Assembly: GCF_030250645.1 (NCBI RefSeq)
Contig: NZ_JASSVS010000003.1
Span: forward strand, 1-64,000
DNA: 64,000 nucleotides
Direction of reading: 5' to 3'
DNA from: Marinobacter azerbaijanicus
Lineage (GTDB): Bacteria; Pseudomonadota; Gammaproteobacteria; Pseudomonadales; Oleiphilaceae
In this document: in pieces, positions 26,795 to 36,301 of the stretch
Layout: each line of letters opens with the position of its first letter
Position numbering within the stretch: position 1 is the stretch's first letter
Notes under the pieces: model-generated
Seen by the model: only the letters and a program-made list of their open reading frames with translations
The model's database searches: none
Told to the model about the DNA's origin: nothing
Position numbers and translations under genes: made by a program

Positions 26795-27907
26795 ATGAAC
26801 ATGAATCTTGGCCCTCTGTTCGAGCCCTTTGAAATTCATAACCTGACCCTGCGCAACCGCGTGGCCATGGCGCCCATGACTCGCAATTTCTCGCCGGGCA
26901 ATGCGCCAAACCAGGATGTCGTGGATTATTATCGCCGCCGTGCCGAAGGTGGTGTTGGTCTGCTGATCACTGAAGGCACCACCGTGAATCATCCGGGCGC
27001 CAATGGTTATCCGAATGTGCCTTTTTTCCATGGTGATAAAGCGCTTTCCGGGTGGAAAGATGTGGTGGATGCCGTTCATGAAGCGGGTGGTGCTATCTTT
27101 CCCCAGTTGTGGCATGTGGGCGCGGTACGCAAGGAAGGCACGGAACCGGATCCCAATGTGCCCGGCTACAGTCCGTCGGGTCTGTTTGCCCCCGGTAAAC
27201 CCAATGGCAAGGCAATGAGCAGGGAAGATATCGAGGATGTGATCAACGCCTTTGCCGACGCAGCTCAGGATGCAAAAGCGCTGGGTTTTGATGGTGTCGA
27301 GATCCACGGCGCCCACGGTTATCTGCTGGACCAGTTCCTGTGGGAAGGCACCAACCAGCGTGATGATGAGTACGGCGGCAGCATGGAAAATCGCTTGCGC
27401 TTCGTGGTGGAAATCATCGAAGCCGTGCGCTATCGCGTGGGCCCGGATTTCCCCATCATGCTGCGTTTCTCCCAGTGGAAGCAGCAGGATTACGAGGCGA
27501 AGCTTGTGAATTCGCCGGAGGAGCTTGAGCAGTTCCTGAAGCCGCTGGTGGAAGCTGGTGTTGATATCTTCCACGCCTCCACGCGCCGTTTCTGGGAGCC
27601 GGAATTTGAAGGCTCCAGCCTCAACCTGGCGGGCTGGACCCAGAAACTGTCTGGCAAACCGACCATGTCTGTGGGCAGCGTTGGCCTGACGGAAGACTTC
27701 ATCAGCGGCACCTTTGCCAGCAAGAAGGAATCCGTGGAGCAGTCCGGCATCGACGAGCTGGTGGAGCGCATGAACAACAATGAGTTCGAGCTCATCGCCG
27801 TGGGCAGGGCCCTGCTGCAGGACCCGGAATGGCTGGTGAAGGTGAAGGAAGGCCGTATTGGCGAGGTAGCACCGTTTGCCAGGAAGTCGCTGGCGAAGCT
27901 TTACTGA
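26795..27907 (+). CDS. Old-yellow-enzyme family NADH:flavin oxidoreductase
   Basis: A 370-residue FMN-dependent ene-reductase with a TIM-barrel fold. The N-terminus LGPLFEPFEIHNLTLRNRVAMAPM is typical, EIHGAHGYLLDQFLWEGTN carries the conserved substrate-binding His pair region, and DEYGGSMENRLRF is the classic OYE stretch. Such enzymes reduce activated C=C bonds in enals, enones and nitro compounds. An HxlR regulator is divergent, so expression is likely induced by an electrophile. ATG at 26795 chosen; an in-frame ATG lies 6 bases later. Confidence 0.88.
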   Translation: MNMNLGPLFEPFEIHNLTLRNRVAMAPMTRNFSPGNAPNQDVVDYYRRRAEGGVGLLITEGTTVNHPGANGYPNVPFFHGDKALSGWKDVVDAVHEAGGAIFPQLWHVGAVRKEGTEPDPNVPGYSPSGLFAPGKPNGKAMSREDIEDVINAFADAAQDAKALGFDGVEIHGAHGYLLDQFLWEGTNQRDDEYGGSMENRLRFVVEIIEAVRYRVGPDFPIMLRFSQWKQQDYEAKLVNSPEELEQFLKPLVEAGVDIFHASTRRFWEPEFEGSSLNLAGWTQKLSGKPTMSVGSVGLTEDFISGTFASKKESVEQSGIDELVERMNNNEFELIAVGRALLQDPEWLVKVKEGRIGEVAPFARKSLAKLY

Positions 27908-27927
27908 GTGCTGATGCGTTGACGACG

Positions 27928-27956
27928 AGCCCCGGTTTGAACACCGGGGCTTTTTT
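27928..27956 (+). terminator. Rho-independent terminator of the OYE gene
   Basis: AGCCCCGGT (27928-27936) and ACCGGGGCT (27943-27951) form a 9-bp stem with a 6-base loop, followed by TTTTTT. Lies 21 bases after the stop. Confidence 0.9.
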
Positions 27957-28037
27957 GTGTGTGTCCCTGCTGTAATTTAACCTTCCACCAAAACCCGTAT
28001 GATTGATGGTCTGACCAACACACAGAAGGGATACATT

Positions 28038-28349
28038 ATGAGGTCTGTTACATCTTTCGCCGCCATGGTTCTGCTGGCCATGTCGTTAACCATTGCAGGT
28101 TGTGCCACCGTTGGCCGGGACTTCGCCACCCATAATGTGGATCAGATCGAAATCGGGGAAACGACCCGCGCCGAGATTCAGGAGATGTTCGGTGAGCCCT
28201 GGCGTACCGGTATTGAGGATGGCAAGCGCACCTGGACTTACGGTAAGTACCGCTGGTCTGCGTTTGGCGAGGCCGAAACCACGGACCTGGTGGTGCGATT
28301 CAATCAGGATGGAACCGTATCCTCCTATGTGTACAACACCACCGAATAA
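28038..28349 (+). CDS. BamE/SmpA-like small lipoprotein
   Basis: A 103-residue lipoprotein with lipobox TIAGC (Cys22). The mature part has the BamE/OmlA-type pattern: IEIGETTRAEIQEMFGEPWRTG (helix before a Gly-Glu-Pro turn), then strands ending VSSYVYNTTE. True BamE belongs to the outer-membrane assembly complex; many similar small lipoproteins have other, unknown roles. The ATG at 28038 gives a clean signal peptide. First of a four-gene plus-strand run (28-30.7 kb). Confidence 0.7.
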   Translation: MRSVTSFAAMVLLAMSLTIAGCATVGRDFATHNVDQIEIGETTRAEIQEMFGEPWRTGIEDGKRTWTYGKYRWSAFGEAETTDLVVRFNQDGTVSSYVYNTTE

Positions 28350-28376
28350 AAGTCGGATGATCCGGGAGCAGTGGCT

Positions 28377-28970
28377 ATGGACAATCGCCGTGAACCGGCG
28401 GATATAGAAGAGCTGCTGGACCGGATTGAAGCCGGTTCCGCCGACCAGTCTCATGTTTCCATTGGGGAAATGATGGACTCGGTGGGGCGCAGAACCTTCG
28501 GCCCGGTGGTACTGATGGTGGGGCTTATTCTTGTGACACCCCTCAGCGGTGTGCCGGGCATGCCGACCCTGATGGGGCTGCTCACGCTGCTGACGCTGGG
28601 GCAGGTTCTGATCGGGCGGAAACATTTCTGGTTGCCGGGCTGGCTGGTTCAGCGCCAGGTGCCGCGTAAGAAGCTTGTGCAGGGTCTGGACATGCTGCGG
28701 CCCACCGCCCGTCGGATTGACCGCTTGATTCGCCCGCGATTGACCCCGCTGGTCAAGGGTTTCGGGCTCTATGTGATGGCGCTGGCGTGTATGGTCATTG
28801 CCGTGGTCATGCCGGCAACCGAGATTATACCGTTCAGTGCCAGTATTGCTGGCCTGGCCCTGGTGACCTTTGGCCTGGCGATGATTTCCAGAGATGGCGT
28901 TATTGCGCTGTTCGCCTGGGCAATAGCGTTGATAGGCCCGGTGATGCTGGTTCAGAAATTCGGCGGTTGA
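28377..28970 (+). CDS. ExoD-family membrane protein
   Basis: A 197-residue inner-membrane protein of the ExoD family. It has three or four hydrophobic segments (FGPVVLMVGLILVTPLSGVP, then FGLYVMALACMVIAVV and FGLAMISRDGVIALFAW) and the typical GEMMDSVGRRTFG near the start. ExoD was named for a role in exopolysaccharide in rhizobia; the activity is unknown. The ATG at 28377 has GGGAG 8 bases upstream, so the GTG two codons earlier is not used. Starts 27 bases after the lipoprotein stop. Confidence 0.8.
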   Translation: MDNRREPADIEELLDRIEAGSADQSHVSIGEMMDSVGRRTFGPVVLMVGLILVTPLSGVPGMPTLMGLLTLLTLGQVLIGRKHFWLPGWLVQRQVPRKKLVQGLDMLRPTARRIDRLIRPRLTPLVKGFGLYVMALACMVIAVVMPATEIIPFSASIAGLALVTFGLAMISRDGVIALFAWAIALIGPVMLVQKFGG

Positions 28971-29068
28971 CCGGGTGTGAATACGAGATTACGTAAAACC
29001 GGAGGTTTTGAACTAGATTGAGATAACAATAACGCCGTTCTGATTGGCGACGAAAGAGGAGAAGCACC

Positions 29069-29611
29069 ATGATACGGTTATTCTATCTGGTATCTTCAAT
29101 TGACAGTGCCAAGGAAATTTCTGACGATCTTCACGAACATGGCGTCACCGACTGGCGGTTTCACATTGTCAGTAAAGATGAAGCCGGCCTGTACACTCAT
29201 AAGCTGCATTCGGCCTCCATTCTGGACCGCACGGATCTCCCCAGGTACGTAGAGCGCGGCGCCATTGCCGGTTTGGTACTGGCGCTGGCCTTTATTGTTC
29301 CCATGGCGCTGCTGGAAATACTGCAAATGCCCGCAGCCGCATGGATTGCCCTGTTCATCTTTGTCGTGGTTGCCGGCGCCTGGGTTGGCGGTTTTGGTGG
29401 CATTCAGGGCGAAAACTACCGCATTGAGCCGTTCCATCAGGATATCGAGGCGGGGAAGTACCTGATCATGGTAGATGCGCCCAAGCAGCACATCCCCAAG
29501 GTCAAGGAGCTTATGACGAAGAACCACCCAGAGGCCAGGTTGCAGGGCCAGGACACCAGTTTCAACAATCCGTTTGCCAGCAGGCGGCGGCGAAAGATTA
29601 AGCAGGCCTGA
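29069..29611 (+). CDS. Integral membrane protein with ferredoxin-like ends
   Basis: A 180-residue protein. The N-terminal 50 residues (RLFYLVSSIDSAKEISDDLH) and C-terminal part (GKYLIMVDAPKQHIPKVKELM) resemble the two halves of a small alpha/beta stress-protein fold (similar to general stress 17M/DUF1269-type), separated by two transmembrane helices (about 68-88 and 90-110) with glycine-rich GAWVGGFGG. The function is unknown. GAGGAG precedes ATG. The stop overlaps the patatin start by one base, so they are translated together. Confidence 0.65.
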   Translation: MIRLFYLVSSIDSAKEISDDLHEHGVTDWRFHIVSKDEAGLYTHKLHSASILDRTDLPRYVERGAIAGLVLALAFIVPMALLEILQMPAAAWIALFIFVVVAGAWVGGFGGIQGENYRIEPFHQDIEAGKYLIMVDAPKQHIPKVKELMTKNHPEARLQGQDTSFNNPFASRRRRKIKQA

Positions 29612-30750
29612 TGGCAGCAAAGAACGGTGTGATTCTCACCGGGGGAGGCGCGCGAGCGGCCTACCAGGTGGGTGTACTTCGTGCCATCGCTGATATGTAT
29701 CCGGACTGGAGCCATCCGTTCAATGTCATTGTCGGTACGTCTTCCGGTGCGATTAACGCCATGGCTGTGGCCGGTAACCGCGGGCTGTTTCGACATAACA
29801 TCGACCACCTGGAGAAAGTGTGGTCGGAACTGACCATGGACCGGGTGTTCCGGGCCGATACATTCAGCCTGATGCGCGGTTTCAGCAACATCGCCCGCAA
29901 GATGATCAGCCGGCCAATCGAGAGTGGGCCGGTCTCTTTTCTGGATAACTCACCGTTGCGGGAGTTGCTGGAGCAGGAGATTGACCTTCAGAGCATCCGT
30001 AACACGATTCGGGAAGGCCATATTGATGCGGTGGGCCTGAATGCGTGCGGTTACGCTACCGGCCAGAATGTCTGCTTCTTTGAGGGGGCCGAGGGCCTGA
30101 AGGGCTGGTCGGTGGGCCAGCGCAGTGGCACTCGCACGGAGTTGGAAGTGGACCACATCATGGCGTCTGCGGCGATTCCCACGCTGTTCAGGCCGGTAAA
30201 AATCAACCGCGAGTATTTTGGTGACGGCGTTACCCGGCAGATGGCCCATATCAGCCCGGCGTTAAGGCTGGGCGCACGCAAGGTGTTGGTCATTGGCGTC
30301 AGCGCTAATGCCATGTGCCCGCCAACGCGCCCGAACAGGCCCGGAATGCCAACACTGACCCAGGTGATGGCTCACGTTTTCAATGGTATGTTCCTGGACA
30401 CGCTCGATTACGACATTGACCGCTCGCGGCTGATCAATCAGTTGCTGGAGCTGGTGCCGGAGAAAAAGCTGAAGGCATCCGGTCTTGACCTGAGTCCGGT
30501 GGATATCCTGGAAATATCCCCCTCCGAACCAATCAATGACCTGGCCATGAAATACATTGATGGCATGCCGCTGGTGTTGCGACGGCTAACCGGCGCAGCC
30601 GACTCGGCGCCGTCCTCCAGCGCCAACCTGGCCAGCTTTCTGCTGTTCGACAAACGTTTCTGCCGTGATCTGATCAAGCTGGGCTACCGGGATGGCCAGA
30701 GCCATTCCCGGCAGATTGAGCGGTTCTTTGCAAAAGAATCTGAGACCTGA
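29611..30750 (+). CDS. Patatin-like phospholipase
   Basis: A 379-residue patatin-family lipid acyl hydrolase. The oxyanion loop is GGGARAAY (residues 11-18), the nucleophile elbow is G-T-S44-S-G, and the partner aspartate lies in YFGDGV at about residue 205. These give a Ser-Asp dyad, so it should be active on phospholipids or neutral lipids. No signal peptide, so probably cytoplasmic or membrane-associated. It overlaps the preceding membrane protein by one base and ends 4 bases from convergent pntB, with no room for a terminator. Confidence 0.85.
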   Translation: MAAKNGVILTGGGARAAYQVGVLRAIADMYPDWSHPFNVIVGTSSGAINAMAVAGNRGLFRHNIDHLEKVWSELTMDRVFRADTFSLMRGFSNIARKMISRPIESGPVSFLDNSPLRELLEQEIDLQSIRNTIREGHIDAVGLNACGYATGQNVCFFEGAEGLKGWSVGQRSGTRTELEVDHIMASAAIPTLFRPVKINREYFGDGVTRQMAHISPALRLGARKVLVIGVSANAMCPPTRPNRPGMPTLTQVMAHVFNGMFLDTLDYDIDRSRLINQLLELVPEKKLKASGLDLSPVDILEISPSEPINDLAMKYIDGMPLVLRRLTGAADSAPSSSANLASFLLFDKRFCRDLIKLGYRDGQSHSRQIERFFAKESET

Positions 30751-30754
30751 GCGC

Positions 30755-32146
30755 TCAGCCCCGCAGACCGCCAACCAGTTTGTCGATGCTCTCCTTGGCG
30801 TCGCCAAACAGCATACGGGTGTTGTCCTTGAAGAACAGCGGGTTTTCCACGCCGGAATAACCCGTGGCCATGCCCCGCTTGAGGACAACCACCTGTCGGG
30901 CTTTCCACACTTCAAGGACTGGCATGCCGGCAATGGGGCTGCCGGGGTCTTCGGCAGCAGCCGGGTTCACCGTGTCGTTGGCGCCAATCACCAGAACCAC
31001 GTCGGTTTCCGGGAAATCGGCGTTGATTTCGTCCATTTCCAGAACGATGTCGTAAGGTACGTGGGCTTCCGCAAGCAGCACGTTCATGTGTCCGGGCAGG
31101 CGACCGGCCACCGGGTGGATGCCGAAACGCACGTTCACGCCCCGCTCCCTGAGTATTTTCGTCATCTCGCTGACGCCATTCTGGGCCTGGGCCACCGCCA
31201 TGCCGTAACCAGGCACAATGATCACCGAATCGGCGTTGCGCAGTTCCTCGCACACATCATCGGCACTGGATTCGTAGACGGTCTGATCAGAGTCCGCGGC
31301 GCTTGAGCTGCTGGTGGTCTGGCCGAAGCCGCCAAGAATGACGCTGATGAAAGAGCGATTCATGGCCTTGCACATGATGTAGCTGAGGATGGCACCGCTG
31401 CTGCCCACCAGGGCACCAACGACAATCAGCAGGTCATTGCCCAGCATGAAACCGATAGAGGCGGCCGCCCACCCGGAGTAGCTGTTGAGCATGGAAACCA
31501 CCACCGGCATATCGGCACCGCCAATGGCCATGATCAGGTGAATGCCGAGCACCGAGGCGATGACCGTCATGATCACCAGGGCGATGATTCCCAGCGCCAT
31601 ACTCTCAGTGCCCAGGAACCAGGCTCCCAGCAGGACACAGGCAATAACCGCTACCAGGTTCATCAGGTGTCTGCCGGGCAGGGTGAGAGCCTTGCTGTCG
31701 ATACGGCCATCCAGTTTTCCGCAGGCCACCAGCGACCCGGTGAAGGTCACCGCACCGATAAAGATGCCCACAAAGACTTCCACCAGCTTGATGGTATGTT
31801 CGGCGCCTGTGGTTGCTATCAACGGCTCGATATAGCCGGAAAAGCCAACCAGCACCGCCGCCAGACCCACGAAACTGTGAAGCAGCGCCACCAGTTGCGG
31901 CATCTGGGTCATTTCCACCTTGTTGGCGATGGGGATGCCGATGCCGGCGCCGAGAAGCACCGCAATCACAATGGCAGTGACGCCACCGTCCACGCTGGCC
32001 AGGGTTGCCCCTACCGCGATGATGATACCGGCAACGCCGTAGAGGTTGCCGCGCCGTGCGGATTCCTGGTGGCTGAGGCCACCCAGGCTGAGAATAAAGC
32101 AGATACTTGCGACCACGTAGGCCACGCTCACCAGTCCTGTACTCAT
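30755..32146 (-). CDS. pntB: NAD(P) transhydrogenase subunit beta
   Basis: A 463-residue inner-membrane subunit of proton-translocating transhydrogenase, which makes NADPH from NADH using the proton gradient. The first 280 residues hold about eight or nine transmembrane segments; the rest is the NADP-binding domain III, with [16 protein letters not shown] and [25 protein letters not shown] as clear marks. Length is that of E. coli PntB. Starts 12 bases after the pntA stop. Confidence 0.93.
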   Translation of the reverse strand: MSTGLVSVAYVVASICFILSLGGLSHQESARRGNLYGVAGIIIAVGATLASVDGGVTAIVIAVLLGAGIGIPIANKVEMTQMPQLVALLHSFVGLAAVLVGFSGYIEPLIATTGAEHTIKLVEVFVGIFIGAVTFTGSLVACGKLDGRIDSKALTLPGRHLMNLVAVIACVLLGAWFLGTESMALGIIALVIMTVIASVLGIHLIMAIGGADMPVVVSMLNSYSGWAAASIGFMLGNDLLIVVGALVGSSGAILSYIMCKAMNRSFISVILGGFGQTTSSSSAADSDQTVYESSADDVCEELRNADSVIIVPGYGMAVAQAQNGVSEMTKILRERGVNVRFGIHPVAGRLPGHMNVLLAEAHVPYDIVLEMDEINADFPETDVVLVIGANDTVNPAAAEDPGSPIAGMPVLEVWKARQVVVLKRGMATGYSGVENPLFFKDNTRMLFGDAKESIDKLVGGLRG

Positions 32147-32158
32147 ATCGGGCGCCTC

Positions 32159-33736
32159 CTACTTGCGGAACATTTTGAGCATGCGATGGGTGACCCGGAA
32201 GCCGCCCCCTACGTTGATGCTGGCAATCAGCACCGCGACAAAGGCCATGATTCCGACGGCAATATTCTCCGCCTGGGCCAGGTGCAGAATGGCACCGATC
32301 ACAATGATGCCGCTGATGGCATTGGTTACGCTCATCAGGGGGGTGTGCAGGGATGGCGTCACGTTCCATATCACCTGCCAGCCGATAAAGCAGGCCAGCA
32401 CAAACACCGTAAAGTGTTGCAGGAAACTTTCCGGCGCATGGGCACCAACGCCGTAGAGCGCCAGGGCTGTAACAACCAGCAGGACACTTTTACCGATCAG
32501 GCTGCGGCGGTCCGCATGCTTTTTGGCGGCTGCTTTGTCGGCGGCCGATGGTTCCTCGGTTCCCGGTGGTGGTGCGGTGCTGACTGGCGCCTCCGGCTGG
32601 GGTGGCGGCCATGTAATCTCGTCTTCCTTAACAACGGTCAGACCACGGATGACATCGTCTTCCATGTTGACCTGTGGCTGGCCATCCTTCTCCGGAGTCA
32701 GTTCGGTGAGCAGGTGCACCAGGTTGGTGGCGTAGAGATCGCTGGCCACCTTGGCCATACGGCTTGGCAGGTCGGTGTAGCCAATCAGTGTTACGCCATG
32801 ATGATGGGCCACTTTTCCCGGTTCGGTCAGTTCGCAGTTGCCGCCACGTTCCGAGGCCAGGTCGACAATGACGCTGCCAGGCTTCATGGACTTCACCATG
32901 TCGGCGGTAATAAGCTTCGGGGCCGGTTTTCCGGGAATCAGGGCGGTGGTGATGATGATGTCCACCTCTTCCGCCTGCTCCGCAAACAGCGCCATTTCCG
33001 CCTTGATGAACTCATCGCTCATCTGCTTGGCGTAGCCGCCGCCACCGCTGCCTTCCTCGTCACCGAAATCCAGTTCCAGGAATTCAGCGCCCATGCTTTC
33101 AACCTGCTCCTTCACTTCCAGGCGGGTATCAAACGCCCGAACGATGGCGCCCATGCTGTTGGCGGCACCAATGGCGGCAAGGCCGGCCACTCCGGCGCCA
33201 ATTACCATGACCTTGGCTGGCGGTACCTTGCCAGCCGCCGTCACCTGCCCGGTAAAGAAACGGCCGAAATTATTGGCCGCCTCTATCACCGCCCGGTAGC
33301 CGGCGATATTGGCCATGGCGCTGAGCGCGTCCATCTTCTGGGCACGGCTGATGCGGGGCAGGCTGTCGATGGCGAACGACGTAATCTTCTTCGCTGCCAG
33401 CTTCTCCAACAGCTCGGGGTTCTGGGCCGGCCAGATATAACTGACCAGAAAGGCCCCGTCCTTCATCAGATCCACTTCGTGTTTGCCGAGGGCAGGATTC
33501 TCCATGGGGGCACGAACTTTCAGGATAAAGTCCGCTTCCCGCCACAGCGAGGTGGTATCGGCCGCTATTGACGCGCCCACTTTCTCGTAGGCCGCATCCG
33601 AGTAATTCGCAGCCTCGCCGGCGCCGCCCTCAACGACCACCTCGTAGCCGAGGCCAATGAGTTTGTGAACGGACGGCGGCGTTGCTGCCACCCGCCGCTC
33701 ATCCTTGAAGATTTCCCTGGGGATTCCGATTTTCAT
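32159..33736 (-). CDS. pntA: NAD(P) transhydrogenase subunit alpha
   Basis: A 525-residue alpha subunit in the fused form known from E. coli (domain I plus the helices of domain II). [20 protein letters not shown] and [15 protein letters not shown] begin the alanine-dehydrogenase-like NAD domain; [20 protein letters not shown] binds the dinucleotide. A proline/alanine-rich linker precedes three or four transmembrane helices at the C-terminus. Transcribed with pntB. Upstream lies a 220-base promoter region shared with the divergent membrane protein gene. Confidence 0.93.
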   Translation of the reverse strand: MKIGIPREIFKDERRVAATPPSVHKLIGLGYEVVVEGGAGEAANYSDAAYEKVGASIAADTTSLWREADFILKVRAPMENPALGKHEVDLMKDGAFLVSYIWPAQNPELLEKLAAKKITSFAIDSLPRISRAQKMDALSAMANIAGYRAVIEAANNFGRFFTGQVTAAGKVPPAKVMVIGAGVAGLAAIGAANSMGAIVRAFDTRLEVKEQVESMGAEFLELDFGDEEGSGGGGYAKQMSDEFIKAEMALFAEQAEEVDIIITTALIPGKPAPKLITADMVKSMKPGSVIVDLASERGGNCELTEPGKVAHHHGVTLIGYTDLPSRMAKVASDLYATNLVHLLTELTPEKDGQPQVNMEDDVIRGLTVVKEDEITWPPPQPEAPVSTAPPPGTEEPSAADKAAAKKHADRRSLIGKSVLLVVTALALYGVGAHAPESFLQHFTVFVLACFIGWQVIWNVTPSLHTPLMSVTNAISGIIVIGAILHLAQAENIAVGIMAFVAVLIASINVGGGFRVTHRMLKMFRK

Positions 33737-33959
33737 TGTTGGTTTGTCCTCCGGATTGCCCGATGAAGCCGTTGTCTGGATACCTACATACTAGTGCAGG
33801 TTGCAGGATCTGCCCGAACATAGCGGGAATTGAGCCCGGCTGAAGCCAGGTTGCCGAGGTTAGCAAAGAGGGAGCCGGGAGAAACCCCGGGTGACGCGGC
33901 ATTATGATCTATACTCTGAAAAGTGGAGTAACCCCTGATGCTGTGTGAGGAGCGACGGA

Positions 33960-35282
33960 ATGCCTTCGAACCTAGCCTGGTATCTGCTGCGAAGCGCCGG
34001 CTTTCTTCTGGCTGGCCTTTTATTTTTCGGGAGTGCTGCCGCCCAGGATTCTGAACGACGGGAGCTTGTGCCTGCGGAGCCGGTTCTCCGCATTGACCCG
34101 GAAGCGCTATCGCGGATCCGCCTCCCGGAACTTTCCGTTCAGGTGCCGCAGGATTTAAGACCCTCCGTTCGTGAAACAATGGAAATTACCGACCTCCGGG
34201 GGCGTGTGCTGCAAGAGTCCATCTCACCGGGTTCGGAAAACATCAATCTGAATGTTCAGAATGCAGAAGCGTTTATCGCCCGTCCCCGGGGACTGGTCAC
34301 GCTGGATCTGACTGCGCGCCGCACTGCCTTGCCCGGCGGGCTTATTCAACCTGACAGAAGTGAATCGGCGAGAGAGGGAGACACCATCTGGTTCAGGCCA
34401 ACCGCCAGCGCCAGTCCAATTCCTGCGATCTGGGACCCGGTTCAGGAGCGTTACCGCACCCACCTGCTGCTCGGTCTGCAGACCTCCGACCCGGATAACA
34501 GCATGCAACCGAAGCAACCTGTTGTTCTGAGGCTCGCCTTCAGGGGAATGGATGCTGAACCGGTAGGGCCGGTAAAGCTGGAGAAGGCCGGAGTTGAGCA
34601 TGACCACCGGATCCTGCTCAATTTCCGTCCCACGACAGACCGCCCCGTGGTGGAGTTGCGCACGGATCTTGGCCGTTATGACCTCAACCTGGACGTTGTG
34701 CCCAGACTGGTGCTAAGGCCTGACGCAGACAGTATGGATGGCCTTGGGCTGGGAACCCTGGATGTTGTGGTGGTAAGGCATGGTCGTGGCGGGGATGAAT
34801 CGCCAGTGTCAGCGCCAACGGAGGTGTTTGTTGAGACCTCCGGCGCGAGGAAGATGACCGATCGGGTTATTATTCCGGCCGGGCAGGCCAACGCCCGTTT
34901 TCAGATCCGATCCTCGGGCCTGGGTACCGCAGAGGTTCGTGCTTCGGTTGGCGGCCTGGAGGGTAGCACCAGTATCCAGCAGAACTTCCCCTATTTGCCG
35001 GTGACATCAGCAGTGCTGGGAGGTGCGATTGGTGGCTTCTGCCGGCGTTTCCAGCGTAAGGCTCCCCGCTCATCCGATCTGATGCGAATACTGGAAGGTG
35101 TTCTGGTGGCAATCGTGGGCTACGCCGTCAGTGTGGTGGGTATCATGCAACTGGGTGTCCCGCCGGCTTTGGCTGCGACTGAGGCGGGCGCCTTTATCAC
35201 CGGGGTGATTGCCGGTTTCGTTGGTGTGGCGGTGATTGAAGCCCTGACCAGAAGAATGGGTTCGGAACCCGAGCCACGGTGA
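33960..35282 (+). CDS. Exported membrane protein of unknown family
   Basis: A 440-residue protein with a signal peptide (cleavage near SAAAQD), a periplasmic region of about 320 residues that looks beta-rich and repetitive (LVTLDLTARRTALPGG, PVVLRLAFRGMDAEP, FVETSGARKMTDRVIIPAGQ), and three hydrophobic segments at the C-terminus (about residues 345-435). The periplasmic part near VIIPAGQANARFQIRSSG resembles immunoglobulin-like bacterial domains. I do not recognise the family. GAGGAG 7 bases before the ATG fixes the start. Divergent from pntA, convergent with a TetR regulator. Confidence 0.7.
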   Translation: MPSNLAWYLLRSAGFLLAGLLFFGSAAAQDSERRELVPAEPVLRIDPEALSRIRLPELSVQVPQDLRPSVRETMEITDLRGRVLQESISPGSENINLNVQNAEAFIARPRGLVTLDLTARRTALPGGLIQPDRSESAREGDTIWFRPTASASPIPAIWDPVQERYRTHLLLGLQTSDPDNSMQPKQPVVLRLAFRGMDAEPVGPVKLEKAGVEHDHRILLNFRPTTDRPVVELRTDLGRYDLNLDVVPRLVLRPDADSMDGLGLGTLDVVVVRHGRGGDESPVSAPTEVFVETSGARKMTDRVIIPAGQANARFQIRSSGLGTAEVRASVGGLEGSTSIQQNFPYLPVTSAVLGGAIGGFCRRFQRKAPRSSDLMRILEGVLVAIVGYAVSVVGIMQLGVPPALAATEAGAFITGVIAGFVGVAVIEALTRRMGSEPEPR

Positions 35283-35338
35283 TACCCTGTAAGGCCATCG
35301 AAACGGCCATTCTGGCCACACTTTGCTCTGACACCAGT

Positions 35339-35983
35339 TCACCGGGGGTCAACGGCGCTTGTCCGGCCGATCTCTTCCAGCTCAGACTGGGACAGGTGTT
35401 CCAGCAGGGCGCCCCGGAACTGCCGGTTGATGAAGCGTTCCGTTTCCTGCTGGATGGTTTCCCGCTGCCCCGGTTTCTCGATGTAATCCATGGCCCGGAA
35501 CAGGATGTAGCGGATGGTCATACGTGAAATCTCGTGAATCGTCTCCGGCGCCACGGCACTGACCAACTGCCGCTCAATAATATCCTCCGCCATCTCCCTG
35601 GCACTGGCGTCCAGCTGGGCTTCAAGGGCTCTTCGCAACAACGGCGAAGGCCCGTGGAGCTCCCTTACCGCCACGGTAGTCGCCGCCGGATTGGCCAGAA
35701 AGTAGTGGTACACAAACGTAACGGTATCGCGGGACGCCTGCTCCGACGACTCCGCCATCTGCCGCAATTCCCGCACCCCTGACTTCATGTCTTCAGCGAT
35801 ATACCCCAGCACCTGCAACCCGAACTCGTCCAGGTTTTTGAAGTGACGGTAAAAAGTATTCGGGTTCAGCCCGGCCTCACGGGCAAGCTCCCGTAATCCC
35901 AACGACGTCAGGCTACGGCTCTGGGTAATCAACCTGAGCGCAGCCTGAATCAACTTAAGTTTTCCACCCGTCAAAACACTCAT
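35339..35983 (-). CDS. TetR-family regulator
   Basis: A 214-residue TetR regulator. The N-terminal helix-turn-helix is GLRELAREAGLNPNTFYRHFKNLDEF; the rest is the helical ligand-binding domain. It lies divergent to the second Baeyer-Villiger-type monooxygenase, with GTATAC half-sites between, and probably represses that gene. The ligand is likely a ketone or fatty compound, by context only. It converges on the unknown membrane protein gene. Confidence 0.82.
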   Translation of the reverse strand: MSVLTGGKLKLIQAALRLITQSRSLTSLGLRELAREAGLNPNTFYRHFKNLDEFGLQVLGYIAEDMKSGVRELRQMAESSEQASRDTVTFVYHYFLANPAATTVAVRELHGPSPLLRRALEAQLDASAREMAEDIIERQLVSAVAPETIHEISRMTIRYILFRAMDYIEKPGQRETIQQETERFINRQFRGALLEHLSQSELEEIGRTSAVDPR

Positions 35984-36005
35984 GAAGTATCACCCAAGTT
36001 AGAAA

Positions 36006-36115
36006 GGGGTAGTTGGGAGGGCTTTTCCGAAACTGTGCGGAGCCATGGATGGCGGAGCTCAAGCGCCACAGGGATGTGCTTGAGCGTGTTTCGGAAAAGC
36101 CCTCCCAATTGCCCC
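36006..36115 (+). repeat. Hairpin repeat, copy A
   Basis: One of four copies of an intergenic element. Arms 36006-36033 and 36088-36115 (28 bases each) pair fully, with only two G-U pairs when read as plus-strand RNA. The 54-base core starts TGTGCGGAGCCATGGATGGC and holds two small hairpins, GCCA-TGGA-TGGC and CACA-GGGA-TGTG. In this copy the 3' end of the core is shorter and reads GCTTGAGCGT instead of CCGAAGGAGCG. It lies between the TetR and monooxygenase starts, before the GTATAC sites. Confidence 0.85.
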
Positions 36116-36191
36116 AAACTCCAAAACATAAGGACAAACAGGACAGCCACTTACCAAACCGGGCCAAAAAACCATTTCAGGTCGAGCCAAA

Positions 36192-36231
36192 GTATACAGC
36201 TGTCTACTTCGTTGTGTATACATGTGTATAC
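36192..36231. promoter_or_regulatory. Candidate TetR operator (GTATAC sites)
   Basis: GTATAC occurs at 36192-36197, 36216-36221 and 36226-36231; the last two make GTATACATGTGTATAC. They lie 70-110 bases before the monooxygenase start in the divergent TetR/BVMO region, as expected for the repressor site. Confidence 0.5.
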
Positions 36232-36301
36232 CGCCAGACATCATGGCGAAACATACAACAACAGGCAAGGCCACAGGGCCAGCGAACAACGAGGTAGCAG
36301 C

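Noticed and set aside
31538..33571. A 677-codon open frame on the plus strand opposite pntAB
   Set aside because: It is antisense to two certain genes, is very rich in His, Gln and Gly, and resembles no family. It is a by-product of GC-rich codon use in pntAB.
36035..36301. Longer start for the second monooxygenase
   Set aside because: It would run through hairpin copy A and the operator; the FAD motif follows directly after the ATG at 36302.
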